From Cupriavidus sp. 2SB (GTDB lineage Bacteria; Pseudomonadota; Gammaproteobacteria; Burkholderiales; Burkholderiaceae): a DNA stretch of 64,000 bases. The notes below the pieces were generated by a model. The model did not search any database and had not been told where the DNA came from. It saw only the letters and a list, made by a program, of their open reading frames with translations. The stretch is from positions 1 through 64,000 of the forward strand of contig NZ_SCMX01000025.1 in assembly GCF_005503625.1 (NCBI RefSeq), written 5' to 3'. This document shows, one piece after another, positions 50,701 to 58,889 of this stretch (its first letter is position 1; each line of letters starts with the position of its first letter). Both the position numbers and the translations under genes were made by a program.

Positions 50701-51522
50701 TCAGTCGTCGATCGTTTCATGCACGGCAGCATTGCCATGCTTCCAGTAGGCCGAGGCGCGGATGCGCTTCTTGTCGATGCCACGCTCGCCCACCAGGTAC
50801 TGCCGCACGTCGCGCATCGCGGCGGCCTCGCCGGCAGCCCATACGTAGCCCTCGCCTTGCGGCAGGGTCAGTGTGCGCAGCGCGGGTAGCAACTGGCTGC
50901 CTTCCGGCTCGCCCCCGCGATAGACCCAATGAACCTCGACATTGGCGCTTGATGCCAGCGCAATGCGCGCCGACTCGTCACCCACCTCGGCTACCACCAC
51001 CACGCGCGCATCCGGATTCTGCTGCGTGATGTCTTCCACGCGGCGGCCAATGGCAGGCAGCGCGGTGTCATCGCCAATCAGCAGATGCCAATCGAATCCA
51101 GTGGGAATCACGAACGATCCGCGCGGGCCACCCACGCCGAGGTACTGCCCCGGCTGCGCCTGCGCGGCCCAGGTGGATGCGGGGCCATCGCCGTGCAGCA
51201 CAAATTCGATATCGAGTTCCAGCGCAGCGGCATCGTAGCGGCGCGGCGTGTAGTCACGCGCCTGCGGGCGCGGCTGGCCTTCGGGGAACACGATGCCGTC
51301 GGGGCCCACCTGCGGCAGCACGGGCTTTTCATCGCCGGGCGCGGGGAAGAAAACCTTGATGTGGTCATCGAACGATGCGGATACGAACTCGGCCAGATCA
51401 TTGCCGCCCAGCGTCACGCGCAGCAGTTGCGGCGACATCTGCTGCGTGCGCAGCACCTTGAGCAGACGCATCTTGAGCGGATGACGCACACGTTGCACGG
51501 TCAGGTCACGGGGTTCAGTCAT
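50701..51522 (-). CDS. Siderophore-interacting protein/NADPH ferric-chelate reductase (YqjH-like)
   Basis: A 273-residue SIP-family flavoprotein. The FAD-binding barrel is at about 10-125 (YTPRRYDAAALELDIEFVLH: RxY-type FAD contact), followed by GPASTWAAQAQPGQYLGVGG and an NAD(P)-like domain with LIGDDTALPAIGRRVE and YVWAAGEAAAMRDVRQYL. It frees iron from siderophores by reducing Fe(III). The ATG at 51522 lies 2 nt after the PadR stop; an in-frame TTG at 51528 would overlap it. Co-transcription with a His-rich PadR repressor copies the E. coli yqjH/yqjI partnership. Confidence 0.88.
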   Translation of the reverse strand: MTEPRDLTVQRVRHPLKMRLLKVLRTQQMSPQLLRVTLGGNDLAEFVSASFDDHIKVFFPAPGDEKPVLPQVGPDGIVFPEGQPRPQARDYTPRRYDAAALELDIEFVLHGDGPASTWAAQAQPGQYLGVGGPRGSFVIPTGFDWHLLIGDDTALPAIGRRVEDITQQNPDARVVVVAEVGDESARIALASSANVEVHWVYRGGEPEGSQLLPALRTLTLPQGEGYVWAAGEAAAMRDVRQYLVGERGIDKKRIRASAYWKHGNAAVHETIDD

Positions 51523-51524
51523 AT

Positions 51525-52247
51525 TCAAGCCTCCGGGTTGGCGTTCGGGTTGGCATTCGATTGAGCGGCTGCGCCTTCGATCTCGTCGGCGGCGCGTTCG
51601 AGGATGGCGGCGATGCGACGCTGCTCGTCGGCAGTGGCCCCGCTGCGCATCATCATTGCCTGCTTGAGACGGCCACGGGCACGCGTGAGTTCAGGCGCCC
51701 AGCCGCCCTCTTCAGGCTCGCGCTGCGGCTGGCCACTCATGGCGCGGCGCATGAAATCCATCTTGCGCGCCACGTGCTGCAGGCGGGCCACCATTTGCTC
51801 CAGACGCTCGCGGTTCTGGGCCAGGTATTCGCGGCCGGCATCCGACAGTTGATAGCGCTTCTTGTTGCCCTCGGTATCGACGGTGGCATAGCCCACGTCT
51901 TCGAGGTACGTCAGCGCGGGATACACCACGCCCGGACTCGGCTTGTAGAAGCCACCGGTGCGGGTTTCCAGCGCCTTGATCAGTTCGTAGCCGTGTGACG
52001 GCTTTTCATCGAGCAGGGACAGCAGCAGCAGTTGCAGGTCTTCCGCGCTGAACTTGCGGCCACGGCGCAGATTCTCGCCGTCGAAACCGCTTCCATCGCC
52101 CTCGCCACCGTCGAATCCGCCGCCTTGCGACCAGAACCCGCCGCCGCGCACCATGGCGAAAAGACCGTGCATATGACGATGCAGCTTGCCACCATGGCCA
52201 TGATGATGACCGTGGTGAGCGCCGTGATGTCCAAAGTGATGTCGCAT
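51525..52247 (-). CDS. PadR-family regulator with His-rich N-terminus (YqjI-like)
   Basis: A 240-residue protein. Residues 1-26 are a metal-binding-like tail (MRHHFGHHGAHHGHHHGHGG onward, 11 His). Then a glycine-rich linker, and a PadR winged helix at about 65-145 (LLLSLLDEKPSHGYELIKAL, KPSPGVVYPALTYLEDVGYA), followed by a C-terminal dimerisation coil. E. coli YqjI has the same arrangement and represses the yqjH ferric reductase in response to nickel/iron. Here repressor and reductase form an operon. The region upstream has tandem TCGTAAGA boxes. GGAG precedes the ATG. Confidence 0.88.
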   Translation of the reverse strand: MRHHFGHHGAHHGHHHGHGGKLHRHMHGLFAMVRGGGFWSQGGGFDGGEGDGSGFDGENLRRGRKFSAEDLQLLLLSLLDEKPSHGYELIKALETRTGGFYKPSPGVVYPALTYLEDVGYATVDTEGNKKRYQLSDAGREYLAQNRERLEQMVARLQHVARKMDFMRRAMSGQPQREPEEGGWAPELTRARGRLKQAMMMRSGATADEQRRIAAILERAADEIEGAAAQSNANPNANPEA

Positions 52248-52264
52248 GGAATAGCTCCGTTATG

Positions 52265-52301
52265 TCGTAAGACGTATCGTAAGATATATATCGTACGATA
52301 T
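52265..52301. promoter_or_regulatory. Tandem PadR-type operator boxes
   Basis: A perfect 14-bp palindrome, ATATCGTACGATAT, lies at 52288-52301. A one-mismatch copy, TATCGTAAGATA, is at 52275-52286 and a weaker copy, GTCGTAAGAC, at 52264-52273. The array is 17-54 bp before the padR start and 79 bp before the divergent SDR gene, so it could control both. Confidence 0.6.
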
Positions 52302-52379
52302 AAAGTCAAGGGTTGATCTGCATACGCCGCCCGCGATTGACGCTGTCATAATGCAAGTCACTTCGACCGGAGGAGACCC

Positions 52380-53108
52380 ATGCCCGACAAGAAAGCCGTA
52401 CTCGTTGTAGGTGCTGGAGATGCGACAGGCGGTGCCATCGCGCGCCGTTTCGCGCGTGAGGGATACATCGCGTGCGTTACGCGCCGCAGCGCCGACAAGC
52501 TCGCGCCCCTCGTCGACCAGATCCGCGCAGAAGGCGGCGAAACCCACGCCTTCGCCTGCGATGCGCGCAAGGAAGAAGACACCGTGGCGCTCATAGCGCG
52601 CATCGAACGCGAGATCGCACCATTGGAAGTGGCGATCTTCAACATCGGCGCCAACGTCAATTTCCCGATCCTCGACACCACGTCGCGTGTGTATTTCAAG
52701 GTCTGGGAGATGGCCTGCTTCGCCGGCTTCCTGATGGGCCGCGAGGCTGCCCGCGTCATGGTGCCGCGCCAGCGCGGATCGATCTTCTTCACCGGTGCCA
52801 CGGCCAGCACGCGAGGCCGCGAAGGCATGTCGGCCTTTGCCGGCGCCAAGCATGCCCTGCGCGCCCTGGCACAAAGCATGGCGCGCGAACTGGGACCGAA
52901 GAACATCCACGTCGCCCACCTGATCGTCGACGCGGCCATCGACACGGCCTTCATCCGCGACAACTTCCCAGAGCGCTACGCCACGCGCGAGCACGACGGC
53001 ATCATCAACCCGGACCATATTGCGGATACGTACTGGATGCTGCATCAGCAGCCGAGGGATGCGTGGACGCATGAACTGGATGTGCGGCCGTGGGTGGAGC
53101 GGTGGTAG
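52380..53108 (+). CDS. SDR-family oxidoreductase with atypical active site
   Basis: A 242-residue short-chain dehydrogenase. The cofactor motif is VVGAGDATGGAIARRFARE, a GxGxxxG variant, and NIGANV replaces NNAG. The catalytic Tyr of Tyr-x3-Lys is Phe153 (FAGAKHAL, Lys157 kept). The segment RALAQSMARELGPKNIHVAH is characteristic of a bacterial subgroup that shares this change. It may use another residue for catalysis or act on an unusual substrate. A strong GGAGGAG ribosome binding site precedes the ATG. It is divergent from the PadR gene and followed by the isomerase gene after a hairpin repeat. Confidence 0.88.
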   Translation: MPDKKAVLVVGAGDATGGAIARRFAREGYIACVTRRSADKLAPLVDQIRAEGGETHAFACDARKEEDTVALIARIEREIAPLEVAIFNIGANVNFPILDTTSRVYFKVWEMACFAGFLMGREAARVMVPRQRGSIFFTGATASTRGREGMSAFAGAKHALRALAQSMARELGPKNIHVAHLIVDAAIDTAFIRDNFPERYATREHDGIINPDHIADTYWMLHQQPRDAWTHELDVRPWVERW

Positions 53109-53134
53109 TTGCCAATTTCCTCTCCCGTTTTTAG

Positions 53135-53164
53135 CTCCCCTCTCCCACTTGTGGGAGAGGGGAG
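53135..53164. repeat. CCCTCTCCC hairpin repeat, single unit
   Basis: CTCCCCTCTCCCAC-TT-GTGGGAGAGGGGAG, then AAAACCGA: a 14-bp stem of the same family as 14780 and 18534, with compensating base changes (CCCAC/GTGGG) in the stem. It lies between the SDR and isomerase genes. Confidence 0.8.
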
Positions 53165-53194
53165 AAAACCGAAAGAAAATTCCTGGAGACCCCC

Positions 53195-53791
53195 ATGCCC
53201 CACCAAGTCCACTTCTACTTCGACTTCGGCAGTCCCTATTCCTACCTCGCCTATCGCGAACTGCCGCGCATTGCGGCGCGCACGGGTTCGACCATCGTCT
53301 GGAAGCCGATGCTGCTGGGTGGTGTGTTCAAGGCCACGGGCAACCATAGTCCGATGGAGATCCCGGCCAAGAGCGACTGGTCGAAGCTCGATCTTCGCTG
53401 CTGGGCCGAGCGCTACCACGCGCCTTTCCAGCACAACCCGCATTTTCCGATCAACACGCTGGCACTGATGCGCGGCGCGATCGGTTATCAGCGCAAGGGC
53501 GAAGCCGAATTCCTCCGCTATGTGGAAGCGATCTTTGCTGCGATGTGGGAGAACGGCAGGAACCTGAACGATCCGAACGAGATCGGCAAGGTGCTGGTGG
53601 CGGCGGGATTCGATCCGCGCGAGGCGCTGGCGATGCTGGACGATCCCGAGGTCAAGGCCGGGCTCAAGCAGGCCACCGAGGAAGCCGTGGCGCGCGGTAT
53701 CTTCGGCGCGCCGAGCTTCGTGGTCGATGAAGAACTGTACTGGGGCAATGACCGGCTGCTGTTCGTCGAGGAACGGCTGGCCGGTCGATAA
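53195..53791 (+). CDS. 2-hydroxychromene-2-carboxylate isomerase family protein
   Basis: A 198-residue DsbA-like/kappa-class glutathione transferase fold protein. The N-terminal FYFDFGSPYSYLAYREL carries the active Ser in place of the DsbA cysteine, and the late GIFGAPSFVVDEELYWGNDR segment is the family hallmark. The founding members isomerise naphthalene-pathway intermediates using glutathione; many homologues outside such pathways have unknown substrates. It follows the SDR gene, possibly as an operon, although a repeat hairpin lies between. AGGAG-like spacing (CTGGAGAC) precedes the ATG. Confidence 0.88.
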   Translation: MPHQVHFYFDFGSPYSYLAYRELPRIAARTGSTIVWKPMLLGGVFKATGNHSPMEIPAKSDWSKLDLRCWAERYHAPFQHNPHFPINTLALMRGAIGYQRKGEAEFLRYVEAIFAAMWENGRNLNDPNEIGKVLVAAGFDPREALAMLDDPEVKAGLKQATEEAVARGIFGAPSFVVDEELYWGNDRLLFVEERLAGR

Positions 53792-53797
53792 CTCACG

Positions 53798-55342
53798 TCA
53801 GGCCAGACGGAACGTGCCCACGGCGGCGGCCAACTGGTTCGCTTGAGATTCGAGCGAATCTGCTGCAGCCGCAGCCTGCTCTACCAGCGCGGCATTCTGC
53901 TGGTTGACCTGCTCCATTTGCGACACGGCCTCGCTGACCTGCGTGATGCCGCTGGACTGCTCCAGCGACGCCGCCGAGATCTCGCTGACCGTACTCGCCA
54001 GCCGCTGCACAGCGGATACGATTTCCTCGATCGTGCTGCCGGCCTGCTCCACCTGGGCGCTGCCCGCATCCACCTTGTTCACCGAGGAATCGATCAGCGT
54101 CTTGATTTCCTTTGCGGCGTTGGCGCTGCGCTGGGCCAGGCTGCGCACCTCGCCCGCCACCACGGCAAACCCCCTGCCCTGCTCGCCCGCGCGCGCGGCT
54201 TCCACTGCCGCATTCAGCGCGAGGATGTTGGTCTGGAATGCAATGCCGTCGATCACGCCGATGATGTCGACGATCTTCTGCGAGCTCGAGTTAATCTCGC
54301 TCATCGTATGGACCACGCCACGCACCACCTCGCCACCGCGCGAGGCCAGGTCGGCCGCGTTGCTCGCCAGTTCGGCGGCGTGCGCCGCGCTCTGCGCGTT
54401 GTTGCCCACGGTCGAAGTCAGTTGCTCCATGCTGGCCGCCGTCTGTTCGAGCGCCGACGATTGCTCCTCGGTACGCGACGACAGATCCGTATTGCCGGCT
54501 GCGATCTCGCGCGCGCCGATCGTCACGGCATCCGAACCCGTGCGCACCTTGTTCACGGTCTGCGTCAGGCCCGCCTGCATGCGGGACAGCGCGTCGAGCA
54601 ACTGGCCGATTTCGTTGCGACCCGCCTTCGGCACGTTGATGGTCAGATCGCCATCGGCCACGCGCATGATCAGGTCACGCGCCTGCATCAACGGCGCCAC
54701 CACCAAACGGCGCAGTGCTACGTGGACCATGACGATCAGCGCCACGGACATGACCAGTCCCACGCAAACCAGCACGATCACACGGCGCAGGCGCGACGCA
54801 TCTTCTTCCATCGCCGCATCGTTCAGCTTCGTTGCGTACTGCTGAAACCGCTCCACGCCGGCCGAATACCTGGCGCCGGATGCCGTGATGTCGCGGTCGT
54901 TGATAGCCGCGTAGCCATCTGGATCGCCGTTGCGCAGCGCTTCCAGCCCGCGCTGCACCACTTCCATATGCGAACGGCCCGCGCTGACGATTTCCTCGCG
55001 CGTGGAAGCATCCTGCTGCGGCAAGGCTGCGGCCTTCTCGAATTCGTCGAGTTCGGTCTTCGATTTGCCGAGCGATTTCTCCGCGCTGGCAATCGCTTCG
55101 GCATTGACTTGGCCGCTGGCCTTGGCCGAGCTGTACGCACGCGTCAGCGCGGAGCGCACGCGGGTCATGTTCTTGTAGGCATCGTTAATCAGCAACGCCC
55201 GCGTGGAGACCGCATGCACGCTGCCGGCAGCCTGGCTGGCCGCACTCAACTGGCTGACGCCGAGCACGGCGCCAAAAACAATCATCAAACCAAAAATCAC
55301 AAGCGTCGCCAGCAAGCCGTGGCGAATACTGAGGTTGTTCAT
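53798..55342 (-). CDS. Methyl-accepting chemotaxis protein
   Basis: A 514-residue chemoreceptor of Tar-like topology. The first membrane helix is at about 10-30 (LLATLVIFGLMIVFGAVLGV), followed by a periplasmic four-helix ligand domain (about 35-185) and a second helix at about 190-212 (VIVLVCVGLVMSVALIVMVH). HAMP is at about 213-268 and the cytoplasmic signalling hairpin, with tip IIGVIDGIAFQTNILALNAA then VEAARAGEQGRGFAVVAGEV, binds CheA/CheW. The C-terminus lacks the NWETF pentapeptide for CheR/CheB tethering. It stands alone. The ligand is unknown. Confidence 0.93.
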   Translation of the reverse strand: MNNLSIRHGLLATLVIFGLMIVFGAVLGVSQLSAASQAAGSVHAVSTRALLINDAYKNMTRVRSALTRAYSSAKASGQVNAEAIASAEKSLGKSKTELDEFEKAAALPQQDASTREEIVSAGRSHMEVVQRGLEALRNGDPDGYAAINDRDITASGARYSAGVERFQQYATKLNDAAMEEDASRLRRVIVLVCVGLVMSVALIVMVHVALRRLVVAPLMQARDLIMRVADGDLTINVPKAGRNEIGQLLDALSRMQAGLTQTVNKVRTGSDAVTIGAREIAAGNTDLSSRTEEQSSALEQTAASMEQLTSTVGNNAQSAAHAAELASNAADLASRGGEVVRGVVHTMSEINSSSQKIVDIIGVIDGIAFQTNILALNAAVEAARAGEQGRGFAVVAGEVRSLAQRSANAAKEIKTLIDSSVNKVDAGSAQVEQAGSTIEEIVSAVQRLASTVSEISAASLEQSSGITQVSEAVSQMEQVNQQNAALVEQAAAAADSLESQANQLAAAVGTFRLA

Positions 55343-55487
55343 CAGGGGGCTCTACTCGTAAGGGGTCCGACCTGCCTTAACGTCGCCCACCTTTAATTCT
55401 TGAGCGTCTACTCTCACACGTTTGAGTTACATCAATTTCAGCACTTGAAAGCGCCGATTGATGCACCCGAATTTGCCTGGAAAACGC

Positions 55488-55982
55488 CTACACATAGGCG
55501 ATGAGACGCCCTGCGCAGATGACCAGGAACCACGTCAGGATCGACAGTCCGGCGCACGCGCGAGCCATCGGCGGCGGCGCACGTTGCGTTTCCCACGCGC
55601 CGTTGCCGTGCAGCCGGCGATACGGGCCAAGATGAAACCATGCGGCATTGAGCAGCCCGAGCAAAATCAGCACGAGCTTGATCAGGAAGGCGCGATTGGT
55701 GATCAGCTCATCGGCATGCGCGATGAACAGCAAGGCGCCGCTGACCACGATGCAGGCAAATCCCACCATCGACGCTGGCAATGCGTGCCGCAACAGCGTG
55801 GTCACAGGCAACTGACGCCCCAGTCCTGCCAGCCGCAGATCCACCACGACGATGGCCCCGAACAGCAGCGCCATACCGCTCAGGTGCAGGATTTCCGCAG
55901 CAGGATAGGCCCAGGGCGATGCGCGCAACCAGACCGCCAGCGGCGACTCGGCAAGCGCAGCCGCCCAAGTCGTCAGGTTCAA
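55488..55982 (-). CDS. Small integral membrane protein, coupled to DUF6152 gene
   Basis: A 164-residue protein with four predicted membrane helices (YPAAEILHLSGMALLFGAIV; VGFACIVVSGALLFIAHADE; FLIKLVLILLGLLNAAWFHL; LSILTWFLVICAGRLIAYV). The helix 1 His and the CopD-like arrangement suggest a heme- or copper-linked membrane protein, but the family is not certain. No ATG fits: a TTG start at 55982 overlaps the stop of the DUF6152 gene (TTGA), indicating translational coupling. The pairing with DUF6152 is commonly seen. Confidence 0.75.
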   Translation of the reverse strand: MNLTTWAAALAESPLAVWLRASPWAYPAAEILHLSGMALLFGAIVVVDLRLAGLGRQLPVTTLLRHALPASMVGFACIVVSGALLFIAHADELITNRAFLIKLVLILLGLLNAAWFHLGPYRRLHGNGAWETQRAPPPMARACAGLSILTWFLVICAGRLIAYV

Positions 55983-56350
55983 CGCAATTCCACGGTCTGG
56001 CCACCGTCGAAGGTGATACGTTCCACGCGCATTTCGTCGCCCTTCTCCTTGCTGGCATAGCCCACCAGCGTCACCTGCTTGCCCACGGCAACTTTCTCTG
56101 CCGATGCGCCGCGCGATTCCATGCGCGAGATGGGCGCGAGGATTGCCAGCCAACGTTTGCCCTGCACGTCGATGCGGATGCTGGCGTGGGGATTCTCGTA
56201 ATGGGTTTCGACGATCTTGCCGGTCACGGTCAGCGGCTTGGTCTGGTCATAGGTGGACCAGCCGTGATGTGCGAGAGCGGGAACTGCGGCCATCGACATG
56301 GCAGTGACGGCGGCGATGCGAAGAACGGAACGGCGCGACATGGCGGACAT
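55979..56350 (-). CDS. DUF6152-family exported protein
   Basis: A 123-residue periplasmic protein with a Tat-like or Sec signal (SRRSVLRIAAVTAMSMAAVP, cleavage after ALA) and a mature start HHGWSTYDQTKPLTVTGKIV. The HHGW motif followed by a small OB-like beta barrel is the DUF6152 hallmark; the two His could bind metal. Function is not established. It is co-transcribed with the membrane protein gene that overlaps its end, so both may form one envelope complex. Confidence 0.85.
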   Translation of the reverse strand: MSAMSRRSVLRIAAVTAMSMAAVPALAHHGWSTYDQTKPLTVTGKIVETHYENPHASIRIDVQGKRWLAILAPISRMESRGASAEKVAVGKQVTLVGYASKEKGDEMRVERITFDGGQTVELR

Positions 56351-56504
56351 GAGCGAACTCCGGTTGGCAAACACGCTGAAGGCGGCGCCTGAAGGCGGGG
56401 GCACTCCCCTATCGTAGAGGACATGCCATGGGGCGCCAAGGCGAAGTATGCCGCACGCCGTGTTACGCTGCACTCCGCCCCAACCCTCTGTGCCCCTCCT
56501 CGCC

Positions 56505-57653
56505 ATGTCCTTCGCCTTCGATCTGCCTCCCGCCGCGCGTATCGGCCAACCTGCCGAATCCATCGACACTCCCTCCCTCGTACTCGACCTCGCTGTCTTC
56601 GAGCGCAATGTCGAGCGCATGCAGGCGGCGGCCGACAAAGCCGGCGTGAAGTTGCGCCCGCATGCCAAGGCCCACAAGACGCCCGATATCGCGCTGGCGC
56701 AGATTGCACGCGGCGCCGTGGGCATCTGCTGCCAGAAGGTCAGCGAGGCGATACCGTTTGTCCGTGCCGGCGTGCGCGACATCCATATCAGCAACGAAGT
56801 GGCTGGCCCGGCCAAGGCCGCGCTGCTGGCCGAACTGGCCCGCCATGCGCACCTGAGCGTCTGCGTGGACGATCTCCGCCAGATCGACGCGCTCGCCGCC
56901 GCCACGCAGGCTGCCGGCAGCCAGCTCGATATCTTCGTGGAAGTCGATGTCGGCCAGGGCCGCTGCGGCGTGGCCGATGGCGATGCGGCATTGCCGCTGG
57001 TCGAACGCATCGCCGCACATTCGCAGTTGACGCTGCGCGGCCTGCAGGCGTACCACGGCGGCATCCAGCATCTGCGTGGCTGGGATGAGCGGCGCGAAGC
57101 CGCCGCACGCGCCGCGGACCGCACCGGCAACGCCGTCGCGCGGCTGGCTGCGGCGGGTGTGCGCTGCGACGTGGTCACTGGCGGCGGCAGCGGCAGCGTG
57201 GAATTCGACCTGTCCAGCGGCGTCTATACCGAGATCCAGCCCGGTTCGTACGTGTTCATGGATGCCGACTACGGCAGCAACGCCTACACCGGCACGATGC
57301 GCTTCGAGCACGGCCTGTTCATCGCCACGGCCGTGATGAGCGTGGCAGCAGGAGATCGCGTCGTCGTGGATGCCGGCCTGAAATCGATGGCTGTCGATTC
57401 GGGCCTGCCGTGGATCTGGGAGAAGTATGCACCGTCAAAGTCGTTCGACTACGTGGCGGCCAACGACGAGCATGGCATCGTCAGGCCGAAGCAGGAAGGT
57501 GCTGTGGACGCGCTGCCGCCGCTGGGCAGCCGCATGATGCTGGTGCCGGGCCATTGCGACCCGACGCTGAATCTCTATGACGAACTCGTGGGAGTGCGGG
57601 GTGGTGTCGTGGCGTGCATCTGGCCGATTTCGGCGCGCGGACTGAGCCGCTGA
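56505..57653 (+). CDS. D-threonine aldolase/DSD1-family PLP enzyme
   Basis: A 382-residue fold-type III PLP enzyme. The N-terminal barrel includes LRPHAKAHKTPDIA (residues 50-63), carrying the PLP lysine, and the C-terminal beta domain ends in VPGHCDPTLNLYDELV, whose His and following residues bind the divalent metal. The family covers low-specificity D-threonine aldolase and metal-dependent D-serine dehydratase; the sequence alone cannot separate them. The ATG at 56505 gives the usual length. It is divergent from the DUF6152 gene and stands alone. Confidence 0.88.
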   Translation: MSFAFDLPPAARIGQPAESIDTPSLVLDLAVFERNVERMQAAADKAGVKLRPHAKAHKTPDIALAQIARGAVGICCQKVSEAIPFVRAGVRDIHISNEVAGPAKAALLAELARHAHLSVCVDDLRQIDALAAATQAAGSQLDIFVEVDVGQGRCGVADGDAALPLVERIAAHSQLTLRGLQAYHGGIQHLRGWDERREAAARAADRTGNAVARLAAAGVRCDVVTGGGSGSVEFDLSSGVYTEIQPGSYVFMDADYGSNAYTGTMRFEHGLFIATAVMSVAAGDRVVVDAGLKSMAVDSGLPWIWEKYAPSKSFDYVAANDEHGIVRPKQEGAVDALPPLGSRMMLVPGHCDPTLNLYDELVGVRGGVVACIWPISARGLSR

Positions 57654-57669
57654 ATGTCGCGTTAGATCA

Positions 57670-58155
57670 CTAAGCCAGTTGAGCGGCCAGTTCGTCGAGG
57701 TTCGCCGGTGTCCACGCGGCGCCGGTCCATCTTTCGAAGCGCAGATCCTCGACCGGGATCGAGGTCAGCGTACCGAGCCAGTCGGTCGGGGCGGCACCGC
57801 AGCGCAGCCCGCTGGCTACCATCGTCATGGCCTCGGGCACATCGATGTCCGCCACGCGGGTCACCGTCGGCCAGGGCAGCAGGCGCATGTCCTGGGCCGG
57901 CAGGCCGAACCGGTACAGCCCGAACCGCGCGTGCAGCGCCGCGCGCGACATCGTGTGCCGCGCGCGGTCCAGCGCGTCATCCTTGGTGGCCGATGGGTCC
58001 CATTGCTGGTTGCGCGAAAACCACAGGATCTCCTGCTCGCCCAGGCGCGGAACCTCCGCGCGGGCCGCGGCCGGAATCAATTGCCCCGAACGCGCGATGG
58101 CCGCCAGCGGCGTGCCGACCGTGTAGTGCCAGACGTAACCAGTTTCGTTGTTCAT
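57670..58155 (-). CDS. Hypothetical protein
   Basis: A 161-residue cytosolic protein starting MNNETGYVWHYTVGTPLAAI. The pattern WHYT...L..I..SGQLIPA...ILWFSRNQQWDP resembles the N-terminal His-Tyr and glycine-turn layout of small ADP-ribosyltransferase or KptA-like folds, which is only a suggestion. The rest contains a helical ALDRARHTMSRAALHARFGL segment. No signal or membrane segment. It is convergent with the aldolase gene and otherwise isolated. Confidence 0.6.
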   Translation of the reverse strand: MNNETGYVWHYTVGTPLAAIARSGQLIPAAARAEVPRLGEQEILWFSRNQQWDPSATKDDALDRARHTMSRAALHARFGLYRFGLPAQDMRLLPWPTVTRVADIDVPEAMTMVASGLRCGAAPTDWLGTLTSIPVEDLRFERWTGAAWTPANLDELAAQLA

Positions 58156-58636
58156 AGTGCAGCTCCTGCAAACGTCCCTTCCGCCTCCAAGAGTGGTGGC
58201 GGATTGCCCCGCTTACAAGAAAGGTCACGGCGCATTGCGACCGCAACAAAGATGGCACATGGGGGTTGGCAACCGCTCCCATCGCCCTGCGAGCCAGCAC
58301 TGGCGCGGATCTTCGTAAATCCGCTGCCGCGCTGGCTTCGCGATCATTGTGTGTATTTTGAGTGAGACGTCTAAAACCTTAGCACAGCGACTGGTGCATT
58401 GCAGCATTTGCCGTCATCGACATGGCTCGATACGTGCGCCACGCCACACCTGCCCGATTATCGCAATGGGCGCCTTGAAGAAACATGGACAGTGCCATGG
58501 ATGTTGCCAGGGGTGACAAAGAATACCGATACCGGCATCGGGATTCTTGGGGCGGATGTCACATGCTGTGACTTTCGGGTGGCTTACGCTGCGTCCCGCA
58601 TCGCAACTCGCCATGCTCCCCCAAGAGACACCCACA
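58156..58636. other. Intergenic stretch
   Basis: No gene with a ribosome binding site and sensible composition was found between the leftward hypothetical gene and the small lipoprotein gene. It must contain the promoters of both. No repeat of the CCCTCTCCC family occurs here. Confidence 0.5.
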
Positions 58637-58810
58637 ATGACCGAAGCCACCCGAACCTTCGCACCGGCCCGCCCACTGGGTCTGCTGGCTGCCCTGCTGC
58701 TATGCACGGTGCTGACCGCCTGCGGCGGCGACAACGATAACGGCACGCCGACTACCGCCCCGACCACTACGCCCGAGGCCAAGCCGCAAGGGGTGAAGTG
58801 CGCGCCCTGA
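58637..58810 (+). CDS. Very small lipoprotein upstream of phospholipase C
   Basis: A 57-residue protein with a lipoprotein signal: RPLGLLAALLLCTVLTAC, lipidated Cys29, followed by GGDNDNGTPTTAPTTTPEAK. The mature part is only 29 residues, Thr/Pro-rich and disordered, ending in a single Cys (VKCAP). Small lipoproteins of this kind lie beside exported hydrolases, but function is unknown. It is 79 nt before the phospholipase gene, so co-transcription is likely. Confidence 0.65.
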   Translation: MTEATRTFAPARPLGLLAALLLCTVLTACGGDNDNGTPTTAPTTTPEAKPQGVKCAP

Positions 58811-58889
58811 GGCGCCGGCGCTCCCCCTTTCCGACATCGCCAATCCGCTACAGAACAGCGCTTCAGACCTTCCAGGGCAGACCGAGAAC

